Part shown: piece by piece, positions 25,702 to 34,415 of the stretch
How the letters are laid out: every line of letters begins with the position of its first letter
Position numbering within the stretch: the stretch's first letter is position 1
From: Nocardiopsis ansamitocini
GTDB taxonomy: Bacteria > Actinomycetota > Actinomycetes > Streptosporangiales > Streptosporangiaceae
Reading direction: 5' to 3'
DNA length: 64,000 bases
Assembly: GCF_030268225.1 (NCBI RefSeq)
Contig: NZ_BSQG01000009.1
Span: 62,001-126,000, forward strand
Position numbers and translations under genes: made by a program
The notes under the pieces: generated by a model
What the model was told of the DNA's origin: nothing
What the model saw: the letters and a program-made list of their open reading frames with translations, nothing else
Database searches by the model: none

Positions 25702-26451
25702 TCACGGCTCGAACAGCGGGCCTCGGTGCAGTTTGTGCTGGGCTGCCTGCGCCAACGGCCTAACCACCAGGTGGTCGACGTTGACGTGTGCTGGTAGCCC
25801 GACGACCAGGGCGACGCACTCGGCGACGTCCTCGGCGCCCAGTGGGCGATCGACTCCCTCGTACACGGCGGCGGCTTTCTCCCGGTCGCCCCGCAGACGG
25901 TTGACGGCGAACTCCTCGGTGCGCACCATCCCCGGGGCGACCTCGATGACGCGGACCGGCTCCCCGTTGAGCTCCAGCCTCAGCGTTTCGGCGAGCGCGT
26001 GTTCGGCATGTTTGGCCGCGCTGTATCCGCCTCCCCCGTCGTAATTGGTGAACGCGGCGGTGGAGGTGACCGTCACGATCGTTCCGCCGCCGCCGGCGCG
26101 GAGAAGGGGCAGCAATGCCTGGGTCACCCGCAGGGTGCCGAGCACGTTGACCGCGAACATCCGCTGCCAGTCCTCGGGGGACGCGGCGGCTACCGGGTCC
26201 GCGCCAAGGGCCCCGCCGGCGTTGTTGACCAGCACGTCACAGGTATCCAGTTCTGCCGCGAAGCGCCGAACCGCGTGCTCGTCGGTGATGTCCACGGACA
26301 CCCCCCGGGCTCCGGTCTCTTCTTCGAGCGCGCGCAGCCGATCTGCGCGTCTGGCCACTCCTACGACGTCGAACCCGTCCTTCACCAGGCGGCGAACGGT
26401 CGCCGCACCGATACCGCTGCTCGCGCCGGTCACCACTGCTTTGGGAGCCAA
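25702..26451 (-). CDS. Short-chain dehydrogenase/reductase (SDR), first gene of the biosynthetic operon
   Basis: This 249-residue classical SDR has cofactor motif TGASSGIG (about residues 8-15), NNAG (about 76), catalytic Ser in VTVTSTAAF and YSAAK (Tyr-x3-Lys about 143-147). ARRADR after strand beta-2 suggests NADP preference. TTG 26451 is the likely start; the frame stays open to 26601 but that extension is not SDR-like, and there is no in-frame ATG. It is closest to the AT-rich upstream region, so the operon promoter probably lies just before it. It may oxidise or reduce an intermediate in the pathway. Confidence 0.85.
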   Translation of the reverse strand: MAPKAVVTGASSGIGAATVRRLVKDGFDVVGVARRADRLRALEEETGARGVSVDITDEHAVRRFAAELDTCDVLVNNAGGALGADPVAAASPEDWQRMFAVNVLGTLRVTQALLPLLRAGGGGTIVTVTSTAAFTNYDGGGGYSAAKHAEHALAETLRLELNGEPVRVIEVAPGMVRTEEFAVNRLRGDREKAAAVYEGVDRPLGAEDVAECVALVVGLPAHVNVDHLVVRPLAQAAQHKLHRGPLFEP

Positions 26452-27529
26452 CTGGTACCACCATCTATGTAGTCGGTTCTGCCGACCGTTCGGCCAAGGA
26501 GAGCGGTAATTCTTCAGGCATTCATCCTGAGGGCAGCCCGAAAAATCCCGTCGAGAGAGCGCACTTCGCCTTCGCCGCCCAGGGCACAGAAAGTCGAACA
26601 CCAGAAGAAGTTTTTATTGTTAACAAAAATCGAAATGTTAAGGAGCACTCTCCGCACACACTTCGGAGAGAATCAACGACCGATCGGCGCACCACTCGAA
26701 ACGGCACCACTGATTAGGGGAATCCGAAACTGTGAACAAAATGACCACAGATGGACACCGTCGCCCCACAGACCGCCATTCCCCCACTTCAAGCGCATGA
26801 CAGAGGAGTCCCTGATCATGAAACCCGACAACGGCCCACCGCACTGTGGACGCAACCGAAACCGATGGCAACGGCACGATCCAGCCCCAACGCCTGTCTT
26901 TACGTGAATGAATGCAAGCAGCCCGTGATTGCACTCCCATAGCAAGACCAGCGATCCGCGCCGCCGCCCTGTCAACGACCGAACGGCAGGGACGAGCGTT
27001 TTCTTACAGCGCCAAGCTAGTTGTCCGAATAAGGCCCGTCAAGACTGCACTTCCACTCCGGGGAAAGCGGGCACATAACTCGTCCAAAAGTTCTTCAGGG
27101 CGGTTGACCCGCAGTTTCTTAAGGATTACCAGCCCTTTCCCATATCCTCACAGCAGGGCCGCGAAGATCCTTTTCAGAACCGGGGGTCGGAATATGCCCA
27201 TTTCAGGGGTGAAGTGAAGGACCGGACCCGTACCGCTTGGTCGGTTTGCGCCTGGCCGGAGTGGCCGAATCCGGACAGTACAGACAATGGGCCACTGGGG
27301 CGAGCGGGGTATAGAGGCCGACCCGTGCTTCACCTGCCCGGCCACTGACCTGTTCGTTTCTCCCGAATTACTCCTCGAACGCCCGCCTCGGGGCATTCCC
27401 GGGACCCTGTCGATGGCGCCGCGTCCGACCGATGATCACATCACCTGTTCTTCGGGCAGAGGACCGTTCATGTTCCTGCCACGGGGAACCGGCGTGCCCG
27501 ACGATCGGCCCGGACGACACCGCGCCGCG
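26452..27529. other. About 1.1 kb AT-richer intergenic region, possible operon control region
   Basis: No recognisable gene lies between the SDR and the TauE-type exporter. About 26.59-27.17 kb has visibly lower GC than its surroundings. TTGTTAACAA (26616-26625) is a perfect 10-bp palindrome. One tiny plus-strand frame is listed separately. Other open frames lack ribosome sites and codon bias. The region probably holds the promoter of the biosynthetic operon, and the composition suggests foreign or unselected DNA. Confidence 0.5.
26797..26907 (+). CDS. Tiny ORF upstream of the biosynthetic operon (uncertain)
   Basis: This frame gives 36 residues from ATG 26797, or 29 from ATG 26818, which has GAGGAG about 9 bases upstream. 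The peptide contains one Cys (GPPHCGRNRNRW) and a Pro-rich C-terminus (DPAPTPVFT). It is divergent from the biosynthetic operon, in AT-richer DNA. It could be a second small peptide or chance. I have no family match. Confidence 0.2.
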   Translation: MTEESLIMKPDNGPPHCGRNRNRWQRHDPAPTPVFT

Positions 27530-28339
27530 TCATCCCAGGAGCATGACGACGAGCACGACGGTCAGCAGTCCGATGTAGGCGATCGCGTGGGCCCGATCGG
27601 GAATCGGGCCGGCGACGCGTCGCACGACGGCGATCGTGGGCAGGGAGCCGGCGAGCAGCGCCGCTGCCGCGGTCAGATCGATGAAGCCGAGGTAACCCCC
27701 GCCCAATGCGTCGGCGGCCCCGGTGGAGGCGAACGCGTAGACGATCGTGCCGACGGCCGCGACGGGTGCGCTGAGCGGGTTGGCCATAGCAGCGGCACCG
27801 GCCATGGCCAGACCCTTGCGGCGCAGCAGTGGCACGGTCATCACGCTGCCTCCCACACCGAGAAAACCGGCCACCGCGCCGATACCGATTCCCCCCGTGG
27901 TCGCTGTGAAAGGCCCGAGCGGCCGAGGCACGGCTTCGGTGCCGTGGGCGAGAAAGCCTTTCCTGACGAGGCTGTCGATGATGGTGACGGCAAGATAGGC
28001 GATGAACAGCGCCCGAAGTACGCCTTCGTCGACCAGCGTTGCGGCGAGCGCGCCGATCCCGCCCCCGATCCCGACGAACAACGCGAGCGGCCACACGTAC
28101 TCCTTTTGCAACAGCCCGGAACGCCAGTGGGCAGCCGTGGCGGTAAGGGAGTTCACCATCATGACCGCCGTGGACGTGGCGACGGCGACATGCATCGCGT
28201 CATCGGCCGGTGTGGAGTTCACGAACGCGAATCCGTAGACGACCGGGACGACGACGAACCCGCCACCGAAGCCGAACAGAACGGTGGTTGCACCGCTCAG
28301 GCAACCGAAGGCGAAGAAAGCCGGAAAAGAACTCAGCAC
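27530..28339 (-). CDS. TauE/SafE-family membrane transporter (putative sulfite/anion exporter)
   Basis: This 269-residue protein has eight hydrophobic helices in two similar halves. Each half carries the family's Gly-rich motif (FGFGGGFVVVPV at residues 23-34 and FLGVGGSVMTVPLL in the second half). TauE/SafE proteins export sulfite, sulfoacetate or related organic anions. It starts at GTG 28339 and is divergent from the AraC-family regulator gene, with 89 bp between, so that protein is the likely controller. Confidence 0.9.
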   Translation of the reverse strand: MLSSFPAFFAFGCLSGATTVLFGFGGGFVVVPVVYGFAFVNSTPADDAMHVAVATSTAVMMVNSLTATAAHWRSGLLQKEYVWPLALFVGIGGGIGALAATLVDEGVLRALFIAYLAVTIIDSLVRKGFLAHGTEAVPRPLGPFTATTGGIGIGAVAGFLGVGGSVMTVPLLRRKGLAMAGAAAMANPLSAPVAAVGTIVYAFASTGAADALGGGYLGFIDLTAAAALLAGSLPTIAVVRRVAGPIPDRAHAIAYIGLLTVVLVVMLLG

Positions 28340-28416
28340 TCTTCGACGGTAGAGACGCGCACCGTGTCCCGCATTCGATACAACGTCAGGTCCTTTCGAG
28401 TTTCGGACAACCCGAC

Positions 28417-28422
28417 TAGCCT
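28417..28422 (+). promoter_or_regulatory. -10 element for a leaderless AraC-family regulator transcript
   Basis: TAGCCT fits the actinobacterial -10 pattern (TANNNT) and ends 6 bases before the GTG start codon at 28429, where transcription would begin. No ribosome site precedes this start, so a leaderless mRNA is likely. Confidence 0.45.
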
Positions 28423-28428
28423 GGTCGC

Positions 28429-29208
28429 GTGCGCAACACCCCGATCGACGTAGTGGACCACCTCGACCGTGCGGTGCTGGCCATCGGCACGGATTACCCT
28501 CCGGACCATCTCCTGCGCACCCACCGGCACCGTCGTGCCCAGTTCCTCTACGGGGCGACGGGGGTCATGCGGGTCGAGACGGCCGAGGGCACGTGGACCG
28601 TGCCGACCCAGCGCGCGGTCCTGGTGCCGGCGGGTACCGATCATCAGGTCACCATGGTGAATGTCAGCACCAGGAGCCTCTACATCGAACCGGCTGCCGT
28701 GCCATGGTTCCCGAAGCGGTGCCAAGTCGTGGACGTCTCGTCGCTGCTGCGCGAACTCCTGCTGGAGGCGGTGGACATCGAACCGATGTATCCGCGTCGC
28801 GGTCGCGACGCGGCCGTCGTCGCGTTGATCCTGCACGAGATCAGCAGGTTCGCCCCTTTGCCATTTGAATTGCCGTTGCCGAACGACGACCGCCTGCGCA
28901 GGCTCTGCGAGCGTTTTCTCGGCGCCCCGCAGATCCACGACTCCCCGGCCCGGTGGGCGGCAGACCTGCACGTGAGCGAACGGACACTCACCCGGCTCTT
29001 TTCCGCGGAAACCGGGATGAGCTTCACCCGGTGGCGCCAACGTGCCTGCGTCCTGCACTCCCTGCCACTGCTCGCCGGCGAACAGAGCATCGCCTCCATA
29101 GCGGCGAGCCTCGGTTACGAGAGCCCGGCCGCGTTCTCGACGATGTTCCTCAGGGTTCTGGGCTCGTCCCCCAGGGACTACCGGTCCTCGGCAGAGCGCA
29201 ATCGATGA
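28429..29208 (+). CDS. AraC-family transcriptional regulator with cupin sensor domain
   Basis: This 259-residue protein has an N-terminal cupin (HRHRRAQFLYGATGVMRVET ... VLVPAGTDHQV, residues 30-75) and a C-terminal AraC double helix-turn-helix (WAADLHVSERTLTRLFSAETGMSF; SIASIAASLGYESPAAFSTMFLRVLGSSPRDYR). GTG 28429 has no ribosome site but sits 6 bases after a -10 hexamer, so it is probably leaderless. It is divergent from the TauE/SafE exporter gene, its likely target. Confidence 0.9.
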   Translation: MRNTPIDVVDHLDRAVLAIGTDYPPDHLLRTHRHRRAQFLYGATGVMRVETAEGTWTVPTQRAVLVPAGTDHQVTMVNVSTRSLYIEPAAVPWFPKRCQVVDVSSLLRELLLEAVDIEPMYPRRGRDAAVVALILHEISRFAPLPFELPLPNDDRLRRLCERFLGAPQIHDSPARWAADLHVSERTLTRLFSAETGMSFTRWRQRACVLHSLPLLAGEQSIASIAASLGYESPAAFSTMFLRVLGSSPRDYRSSAERNR

Positions 29209-29336
29209 GCCCTTTCCTCGGGGAAGCCGTGAGTGACGGTTGACGAACCGTCCATGGGGTGGTTGCCGTCACGGCTCGGCCCCGTGCGGGGATCTCCCGC
29301 ACATCCGGACCGTGCTGCGCTTTTCCCCGTACGCGA

Positions 29337-29374
29337 GCGTGCGGTGTGGCCCGGGTCCGGTCCACACCGCACGC
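29337..29374. terminator. Bidirectional hairpin between AraC regulator and pckG
   Basis: The arms GCGTGCGGTGTGG (29337-29349) and CCACACCGCACGC (29362-29374) pair perfectly around a 12-nt loop. It sits between convergent genes, so it can end transcription from both sides. Confidence 0.8.
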
Positions 29375-29414
29375 TTCACCGGTGCCGTGCGACGACGGCG
29401 AAGCCCGGGAGCCG

Positions 29415-31229
29415 CTAGCCCAACCGGGCACGCAGCGCCTCGTACTCCTCCCAAAGCCCACCGGGCAGGTGGTCGCCGAACTTCTTGAAGAACTCCGGGA
29501 TCAGGTCGGCTTCCTGACGCCAGACGTCACGATCGACGGTGAGCAGCAGGTCGAGGTCGTCCTGACCGAGGTCGAGCCCATCGGTGTCGAGTGCGCCGGA
29601 GGCCGGCAACAGCCCGATCGGGGACTCCACCGCGTCGGCCCGGCCGTCGAGCCGTTCCACGATCCACTTGAGCACCCGGCTGTTCTCGCCGAACCCCGGC
29701 CACACGAAGCGGCCCTCGCCGTCCTTGCGGAACCAGTTGACGTAGAAGACGCGCGGCAGCAGGGAGGCATCGGCGCGCTCCCCGACCGCGAGCCAGTGCG
29801 CGAAGTAATCGCCCATGTTGTACCCGCAGAAAGGCAGCATTGCGAAAGGATCGCGACGCAGCTCCCCCACCGTGCCCTCGGCCGCCGCGGTCTTCTCCGA
29901 CGCGACGTTGGCGCCGAGGAAGACGCCGTGGCGCCAGGTGAAGGACTCCGTGACCAGGGGGACGGCGCTGGCGCGTCGGCCACCGAACAGAATCGCCGAG
30001 ATCGGCACCCCCCGGGGGTCCTCCCACTCGGGGGCGATGGTCGGAGCCTGAGCGGCGGGCGTGGTGAACCGCGAGTTGGGATGGGCCGCGGGCTCGGTGG
30101 AGTCAGGGGTCCAGTCGCGCCCCTTCCAGTCGGTCAGGTGCGCGGGCGGCTCGTCGGTGAGCCCCTCCCACCAGACGTCGCCGTCGTCGGTGAGCGCCAC
30201 ATTGGTGAAGATGCTGTGGCCCCACAGCGCCTGGACCGCGTTGGCGTTGGTTTCCTGGCCGGTCCCGGGAGCGACACCGAAGAACCCGGCCTCTGGGTTG
30301 ATGGCGTGCAGCCGCCCGTCGTCGCCGAAGCGCATCCAGGCGATATCGTCGCCGACCGTCTCGACCTTCCAGCCGGGAATGGTCGGGCTGAGCATGGCCA
30401 GGTTGGTCTTGCCACACGCGCTGGGGAAGGCCGCCGCGACGTAACGGGGCTCGCCCACCGGCGGGGTCAGCTTGACGATGAGCATGTGTTCGGCCAGCCA
30501 GCCCTCGTCGCGGGCCATCACCGAGGCGATCCGCAGGGCGTAGCACTTCTTGCCCAGTAGGGCGTTGCCGCCGTATCCGGAGCCGTAGGACCAGATCTCC
30601 CGGCTCTCGGGAAAGTGCGAGATGTACTTGTCCGGGTTGCAGGGCCAGGCGACGTCCTCCTGGCCGGGCTCCAGCGGTGCGCCCACGGAGTGGACCGCCC
30701 TGACGAAGGAGCCGCGCTCCTCGATGAGCCGCAGGGCCGGGGCTCCCATACGGGTCATGATGCGCATCGACACCGCGACATAGGCGGAGTCGGTGATCTC
30801 CACCCCGAGCTGGGAAATGTCCCCTCCCAGCGGCCCCATGCAGAACGGGACGACGTACATGGTGCGTCCGCGCATACAGCCCGCGAAGACGGTGGAGAAC
30901 GTCGCGCGCATCTCAGCGGGATCGACCCAGTTGTTGGTGGGACCGGCGTCCTCCTCCTTCTCCGAGCAGATGAACGTGCGGTCCTCGACCCGGGCGACAT
31001 CGCCGGGGTCGGAGCGGCAGTAGAAACTGTCCGGACGCAGTTCGGGGTTGAGGCGGGTCAGGGTTCCCTGCTCGACGAGCAGGGTGGTGAGCCGCTCCCA
31101 CTCAGCGTCGGAGCCGTCGCACCAGACGATCTCGTCGGGCCGGGTCAGATCCGCGATGTCACGCACCCAGTCGACCAACTCTTGATGGCTGGTCGGGGAC
31201 ACACCGGCGTGGGCTGCCGTAACAGACAC
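29415..31229 (-). CDS. pckG: Phosphoenolpyruvate carboxykinase (GTP)
   Basis: This 604-residue protein converts oxaloacetate and GTP to PEP, CO2 and GDP at the head of gluconeogenesis. It has the GTP-PEPCK P-loop-like stretch ([13 protein letters not shown]), the metal-site and mobile-lid regions, and the family segment [23 protein letters not shown]. Length is normal. GTG 31229 has AGGAGGAGAAACC directly before it, so the longer frame from 31253 is rejected. Two DasR-like half-palindromes lie about 60-85 bp upstream, suggesting GntR-family control by amino-sugar state. Confidence 0.97.
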   Translation of the reverse strand: MSVTAAHAGVSPTSHQELVDWVRDIADLTRPDEIVWCDGSDAEWERLTTLLVEQGTLTRLNPELRPDSFYCRSDPGDVARVEDRTFICSEKEEDAGPTNNWVDPAEMRATFSTVFAGCMRGRTMYVVPFCMGPLGGDISQLGVEITDSAYVAVSMRIMTRMGAPALRLIEERGSFVRAVHSVGAPLEPGQEDVAWPCNPDKYISHFPESREIWSYGSGYGGNALLGKKCYALRIASVMARDEGWLAEHMLIVKLTPPVGEPRYVAAAFPSACGKTNLAMLSPTIPGWKVETVGDDIAWMRFGDDGRLHAINPEAGFFGVAPGTGQETNANAVQALWGHSIFTNVALTDDGDVWWEGLTDEPPAHLTDWKGRDWTPDSTEPAAHPNSRFTTPAAQAPTIAPEWEDPRGVPISAILFGGRRASAVPLVTESFTWRHGVFLGANVASEKTAAAEGTVGELRRDPFAMLPFCGYNMGDYFAHWLAVGERADASLLPRVFYVNWFRKDGEGRFVWPGFGENSRVLKWIVERLDGRADAVESPIGLLPASGALDTDGLDLGQDDLDLLLTVDRDVWRQEADLIPEFFKKFGDHLPGGLWEEYEALRARLG

Positions 31230-31290
31230 GGTTTCTCCTCCTTGTGGGGTCACGACCGCATCATGAACGACGGACTCCCCTCCCGGCCAG

Positions 31291-31316
31291 TTGGCCTAGA
31301 CCTTGGACTAGACCAA
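31291..31316. promoter_or_regulatory. Tandem DasR/GntR-like (dre-like) operator upstream of pckG
   Basis: The direct repeats TTGGCCTAGACC (31291-31302) and TTGGACTAGACC (31303-31314) continue into AA. The second forms TTGG-A-CTAG-A-CCAA, a palindrome with one mismatched centre pair. It differs at one position from TGGTCTAGACCA, the core of the DasR-responsive element of Streptomyces. The site lies 62 bp from the pckG start. Confidence 0.55.
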
Positions 31317-31550
31317 TTTATCTCTCCCAAAACATGCTTTGAGCTGCATATATGCTCGAAAAATACCCGTGGGAGCGGTCTCATGGATCGACATACTTGA
31401 TTTTCCTTGCTCCCCCTTCCGCCTCATAAAAGAGCCCGTTCAACAGCGATTACGGGATCGATACGTCCCCCAGCACCGCAGGTGGTCCACCAAAAACGGG
31501 CGAGTCATCGGCCGTCCATGGCCACCGGGACGACACCGCAGCGGCGCTGG
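31315..31550. other. Gap between pckG and MFS genes, no gene seen
   Basis: After the operator, the rest of this gap (about 240 bp) is partly AT-rich and carries no supported frame. It holds the pckG promoter and the 3' region of the MFS gene. Confidence 0.4.
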
Positions 31551-33032
31551 TCAGTCGGCACAGCGGTGCAGGGGCGGCCCTTCCAAGGCGCAATGGGACG
31601 TAGCGGCACGGTTCGGCCGCCGGAGCGGGTTGCGGATGGTGAAGGCGGCCAGCACGCCGCCCACGATGCACAGTCCGCCGCACAACCAGACCGCCGAACG
31701 AAAACCCGTGTCGAAAACGGCGGGATCGAGGTAGGCGCCTCCGGTGATGCCGACCGCCGCGGGAAGCACCGCCACGGCGATCAGGCCGGCGGCCCGGGAG
31801 ACGTCGTTGTTCACGGCGGAGGCGACTCCTGCGTGTTCCCGGGGCGCCGCCTCCAGCGCGGTCGTGGTCAACGGGGCCACCACCGTGGCGAGCCCCGCAC
31901 CGAGGACGAGGACGGCCGGCAAGACGTCGACCAAATAGCCGGCATCGGCACCCGCACGCGACATCAGAGCCAGTCCCGCACCGACGATCACCGGCCCCAC
32001 TGCCATTTGCAGCCGGGGGCCGATCCGGGTGGCCAGCGCGCCCGAACTCGCCGAGAAGGCCAGCATGATCGCCGTGAGCGGCAGCAACGCGATCCCGGAG
32101 GCAAGAACCGAGTACCCGCTGACCTGCTGAAGCTGGATGGGCAGCAGGAACAGCGCGGCACCCAGCGCGCCATAGACGATGAAGGTCACCGCGTTGGCCG
32201 CCCGGAACTGTGCGGAGGCGAGCAGCCCCAACGGCAGAATCGGGTGCGGGGTGCGCCGCTCCCAGACGAAGAAGCCGGGCAGGCACAGCAGTGCGGCAGC
32301 GACACCCAGCAGGACCAAGGGCGCATCCCAACCGCGGACGGGGCCCTCGATGAGTGCGTAGGTCAACCCGATCAACCCGCCGGTGATCAGCACACCCCCG
32401 ATGACGTCAACGTTGCCGACCGCGGCACGATCCCGGGATTCGGGGACGTGGCGCAGGCTGATCAGCACCACGACAGCGGCCAGCGGCAGGTTGATGAGGA
32501 AGATCAACCGCCACGAGTACGCCTCGACCAGCCATCCCCCCAGGAAGGGGCCCAGTGCGGTGGCGACTCCACCGAGCCCCGACCAGGCTCCGATGGCCTT
32601 ACCCCGGTCCTGGGCGGTGAAGGACCCCTGCAGGATCGCCAGGCTGCCCGGGATGAGCAGCGCGGCACCCACCCCTTGGAGCGCTCGGCCGACGATCAGC
32701 AGGAACGCGCTGGGGGCCATCGCGCACAGCAACGAGGCCAGAGCGAACCACACCACCCCGGCGACGAAGACCCTGCGCCGGCCGTAGCGGTCGCCGAGCG
32801 CGCCTGCCACCAGCAGAAGACCGGCCAGGGTCATCATGTAGGCGGTCACAACCCATTGGAGGTCCGCCAGGCCGGTGTCGAACTCACGGCCGATGGTGGG
32901 AAGCGCGATTCCCACCACCGTGGAGTCAATGGCGGCCAGGGCCGACCCCAGGACGGTGGCCAGCAGGATCCACCGCCCTTGCGGGCTGCGGTACTCGACC
33001 GCGGCCTCCGAGAGACTTCCCGACTCGGACAT
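31551..33032 (-). CDS. DHA2-family MFS multidrug efflux transporter (EmrB/QacA type)
   Basis: This 493-residue protein has about fourteen hydrophobic helices. Motif A-like GDRYGRRRVF follows helix 2 and motif C-like GVATALGPFLGGWLV is in helix 5, both diagnostic of 14-helix drug/H+ antiporters. AIDSTVVGIALPTI in helix 1 is the QacA/EmrB pattern. ATG 33032 with GAAGGCGG upstream is preferred over the longer frame to 33185. No regulator gene is adjacent. The substrate is unknown, and export of the cluster product is possible but not shown. Confidence 0.9.
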   Translation of the reverse strand: MSESGSLSEAAVEYRSPQGRWILLATVLGSALAAIDSTVVGIALPTIGREFDTGLADLQWVVTAYMMTLAGLLLVAGALGDRYGRRRVFVAGVVWFALASLLCAMAPSAFLLIVGRALQGVGAALLIPGSLAILQGSFTAQDRGKAIGAWSGLGGVATALGPFLGGWLVEAYSWRLIFLINLPLAAVVVLISLRHVPESRDRAAVGNVDVIGGVLITGGLIGLTYALIEGPVRGWDAPLVLLGVAAALLCLPGFFVWERRTPHPILPLGLLASAQFRAANAVTFIVYGALGAALFLLPIQLQQVSGYSVLASGIALLPLTAIMLAFSASSGALATRIGPRLQMAVGPVIVGAGLALMSRAGADAGYLVDVLPAVLVLGAGLATVVAPLTTTALEAAPREHAGVASAVNNDVSRAAGLIAVAVLPAAVGITGGAYLDPAVFDTGFRSAVWLCGGLCIVGGVLAAFTIRNPLRRPNRAATSHCALEGPPLHRCAD

Positions 33033-33178
33033 GGCATCCGCCTTCGCTCGACCAGGGCCACCGAATCCGACGCCTTCTCCCGACGGCCACAGCGTAACCC
33101 TCCTACCCGGTGGCGGCCGGGACAGCGCGTCCGATTCGTTCAAGAAAACCGGCGGGCAGTACGCATAGCGTGGCCGGT

Positions 33179-33574
33179 ATGGCAATCACATTCGATCTGG
33201 TCGGCCTGGTCGTGGCCGACATGGGCGCATCACTGGCGTTCTACCGACGGCTCGGGCTGGACCTCCCGGCCGAGGCGGACAAGGAACCGCACGTCGAGGT
33301 GGCATTGCCCAGTGGGCTGCGGTTGGCCTGGGACACCGCAGAAGTCATCCGCTCCTTCGACCCCGACTGGGTCGCGCCCTCGGGCGGGCACGGCATGAGT
33401 CTGGCGTTCGCGTGCACAAGCGCGGCCGAAGTGGACGCGGCCTACACCGACCTGGTGGGGGCGGGCTACCGCGGACACAAGGAACCATGGGACGCGTTCT
33501 GGGGGCAGCGCTACGCGGTGGTGCTCGACCCCGACGGCACCGTGGTCGACCTGTTCGCGACACTGCCCGACTGA
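33179..33574 (+). CDS. VOC-superfamily (glyoxalase/bleomycin-resistance-like) protein
   Basis: This 131-residue protein has the paired beta-alpha-beta-beta-beta units of the VOC fold: FDLVGLVVADMGASLAFYRRLGLDL at the N-terminus and QRYAVVLDPDGTVVDLFATLP at the C-terminus. ATG 33179 follows a TAGCGT -10-like hexamer (33166-33171) by 7 bases and lacks a ribosome site, so the mRNA is probably leaderless. The last 64 bp overlap the 3' end of the convergent AraC-type gene. Function (metal-dependent lyase, dioxygenase or antibiotic binding) cannot be assigned. Confidence 0.85.
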   Translation: MAITFDLVGLVVADMGASLAFYRRLGLDLPAEADKEPHVEVALPSGLRLAWDTAEVIRSFDPDWVAPSGGHGMSLAFACTSAAEVDAAYTDLVGAGYRGHKEPWDAFWGQRYAVVLDPDGTVVDLFATLPD

Positions 33575-34269
33575 TCAGGGCGCCCCCTGAGAAGCACGCC
33601 CAGGGGAGCGCCGGCCAGGGCCCGCACCTCGCGGGAGAGGTGGGCCTGGTCCGCGTAGCCCGTGACAGCGGCCGCCTCTGCGGCGGGCGTCCCGGAGCGG
33701 CCGAGGTCGAGCGCACGGTTCATCCGCAGAATCCGGGCCAGTGTCTTGGGACCGTAGCCGAAGACGTCCAGGCAGTGCCGGTGCAACTGACGCGCCCCCA
33801 GCCCTACTTCCTCGGCGGTCGTGGCAACCGGGGTCCCCGACGCCAACAACGCAAGGACGGAACGGGTACGCGGATCGGGTGCTCCCCGGGTTCGCCACAG
33901 TTCGACCGTCAGCGTTTCCAGTGCCGCCCCCTGTTCGGTAGCCTCCGCGATCTGCTCCTCCAACCGGCGCACCCGCGCACTCGGCCACAGATCCGTGAGC
34001 GGTACCCGGAGGTCGCGCAGGTCGGCGGCGCGCACTCCGAGCAGCACGGGCCCGGCACCGGGGGTGAACCGTACCCCGTTGTAGGACGCGTCGGGTCTGC
34101 CCGGGTAGAGCTTCGCCACGGTGTCGGGGCCCGCGACCAACAGTGCTCCGTCCACCCAGATCAGGTCCACGCATCCGTCTGGCAACACCCGGCGCTCGGT
34201 GTCCCCGGCCAGGTCCCGACTCCACCAGAGGACCGCCCCGGGCAGGGCGGACGGCCTTTCCCGATACAT
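33511..34269 (-). CDS. AraC-family regulator with N-terminal sensor domain (DUF6597-like)
   Basis: This 252-residue protein opens with VLWWSRDLAGDTERRVLPDGCVDLIWVDG, the pattern of the Cys-containing sensor domain found before AraC helix-turn-helix modules. The C-terminus has the HTH (VGLGARQLHRHCLDVFGYGPKTLARILRMNRAL; AAVTGYADQAHLSREVRALAG). ATG 34269 is preferred over the extension to 34443, whose sequence is not family-like. It is convergent with the VOC gene and overlaps its end by 64 bp. Confidence 0.85.
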   Translation of the reverse strand: MYRERPSALPGAVLWWSRDLAGDTERRVLPDGCVDLIWVDGALLVAGPDTVAKLYPGRPDASYNGVRFTPGAGPVLLGVRAADLRDLRVPLTDLWPSARVRRLEEQIAEATEQGAALETLTVELWRTRGAPDPRTRSVLALLASGTPVATTAEEVGLGARQLHRHCLDVFGYGPKTLARILRMNRALDLGRSGTPAAEAAAVTGYADQAHLSREVRALAGAPLGVLLRGRPDQSGSVANRSTTVPSGSSTTA

Positions 34270-34369
34270 GCTCCAAGTCTCGCACCCGGCACCGCAAAAC
34301 GGTTGGCCGCCCGCAGCGAATACTCGGCGTTTACACCGCTGGCCAGCGGGGATGACGCGATATCTGGTG

Positions 34370-34397
34370 CGCGGACACAGCGGACACAGCGGACACA
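34370..34397. repeat. Three tandem 9-bp repeats upstream of a lipoprotein gene
   Basis: The unit CGGACACAG occurs twice in a row, followed by CGGACACAA, about 20 bp before the ATG at 34416. It may be an operator, or simple tandem expansion near the translation start. Confidence 0.6.
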
Positions 34398-34415
34398 AAC
34401 GAAGGGACTGTTGAC

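Noticed and set aside
31407-33398. 663-residue plus-strand frame opposite the MFS gene
   Set aside because: Low-complexity Gln/Arg/Gly translation with no domain; the minus-strand MFS frame explains the DNA.
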